The translations under genes were made by a program, and so were the position numbers. DNA of 64,000 bases from JACJXF01 sp038316435 (GTDB lineage: Bacteria; Bacteroidota; Bacteroidia; Bacteroidales; GCA-2748055): NCBI GenBank assembly GCA_038316435.1, contig JBBQAQ010000016.1, forward strand, positions 11,708 to 75,707. Direction: 5' to 3'. Of this stretch, positions 63,542 through 64,000 are shown in pieces; the stretch's first letter is position 1; the number at the start of each line of letters is the position of its first letter. The notes beneath the pieces are model-generated. The model searched no databases, was not told the origin of the DNA, and was given only the letters and a program-made list of their open reading frames with translations.

Positions 63542-64000
63542 TTACTGCCCCATGTCTTTCAATAAAGCTTCTGTTTTTATAACTATGGCGAATTCGTTGT
63601 GCAGTCCGGCCAACTGAGTTTGATGAAGAATTTCAGCTAAGTACTTTTTTCCATCGGGACCAACTTTATCGAATGTAGCAGTAGCATCTGAAACAACATA
63701 AGTCTGATATCCAAAGTTACCGGCCATTCTCACTGATGTTGAAATACAATGATCAGTTGTGAGTCCTGCGATGACCAGACTTTTAAACGTCGAGTTGCTC
63801 TTTCAGGTTAGTGCCAATGAATGCACTGTTAATATTTTTTTCGATAACAGGTTCATCCTTTAAAGGAATGACAAATTCATTAAACTCATTACCCGGTTTT
63901 CCTTTAAAAAGTATTGAATTTGGATTGGAAGAGTTATGCTTCACATGAAATACAGGGAGCTTCTGAGTTCTCCAGAATTTAAGAAGTTTACCAGCATTTT
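63542..64000 (-). pseudogene. Isochorismatase-family hydrolase with a frameshift (partial, 5' end outside window)
   Basis: Cysteine hydrolase of the isochorismatase/nicotinamidase superfamily. Reading in from 64000 the first frame gives LLKFWRTQKLPVFHVKHNSS, KGKPGNEFNEFVIPLKDEPV, NINSAFIGTNLKEQLDV, then a stop. Shifted by one base, the protein goes on as KSLVIAGLTTDHCISTSVRM with the catalytic Cys and YQTYVVSDATATFDK to the stop at 63542. The break is one extra base in the AAA run at about 63785-63787 (plus strand). It is either a fresh pseudogene or a homopolymer sequencing error. The N-terminus with the catalytic Asp is beyond the edge. Confidence 0.85.

Overview
The window is chromosomal DNA of a Bacteroidota bacterium, probably from the Bacteroidales/Marinilabiliales side. 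Three proteins end in type IX secretion (T9SS) sorting domains. There are many lipoproteins with short signals and a thiamine-riboswitch TonB-dependent receptor. A TTTG-N19-TAnnTTTG promoter of the Bacteroidota sigma-70 type is present, ribosome binding sites are mostly weak, and the DNA is AT-rich. I could not run a search, so family calls rest on motifs I can read. No rRNA, tRNA or CRISPR array was seen.

Layout. 1-1.9 kb: end of ribBA, then fmt. 1.87-2.33 kb: gene remnants (a TPR-like tail and a GH92 mannosidase piece). 2.4-9.7 kb, minus strand: glucosaminidase/LysM protein, amidohydrolase lipoprotein, a beta-barrel-like protein and a 1063-aa propeller/PKD T9SS protein. 10.0-12.6 kb: beta-helix lipoprotein and an endonuclease/phosphatase lipoprotein, followed by a 124-bp MITE-like element with 19-bp inverted repeats and a 10-bp target duplication. 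12.8-17.4 kb: cca, thioredoxin, and a TPP riboswitch with its TonB-dependent receptor. 17.4-24.6 kb: two large sensor kinases and a peptide-binding lipoprotein. 24.7-29.6 kb: a trypsin-fold protein lacking its catalytic His, xseB-xseA-subtilase, and a MORN-like protein. 29.6-30.5 kb: gene debris (two facing DUF4143 ATPase fragments). 30.6-34.9 kb: dnaK, panB, RluA-type synthase, cdd. 35.0-36.2 kb: a collapsed restriction-modification locus. 36.3-43.0 kb: efflux genes (TolC, ABC ATPase, adaptor; no permease) with a divergent NtrC-type regulator and kinase. 43.0-47.7 kb: OB-fold, YceI, DUF5777 and two haem-motif lipoproteins, divergent from an M28 peptidase. 47.8-53.8 kb: haemolysin-III family protein and leuC-leuD-leuA-leuB. 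53.8-54.0 kb: GC-rich palindromes. 54.0-61.3 kb: SiaC-like protein, a barrel protein, a 27-codon ORF with a strong Shine-Dalgarno, then receiver/pseudokinase, a 1027-aa ABCG-type transporter, a lipoprotein and a small secreted protein. 61.5-64 kb: PKD/T9SS protein and a frameshifted isochorismatase-family gene running off the edge.

Most genes are housekeeping or envelope functions. The best candidates for something undescribed are the receiver/pseudokinase-ABCG-lipoprotein cassette at 55.4-61.3 kb and the OB-YceI-DUF5777-cytochrome cluster at 43.0-46.0 kb. The clearest structural events are the MITE insertion and the deletion that fused a cytosine methyltransferase tail-to-tail with its partner endonuclease.
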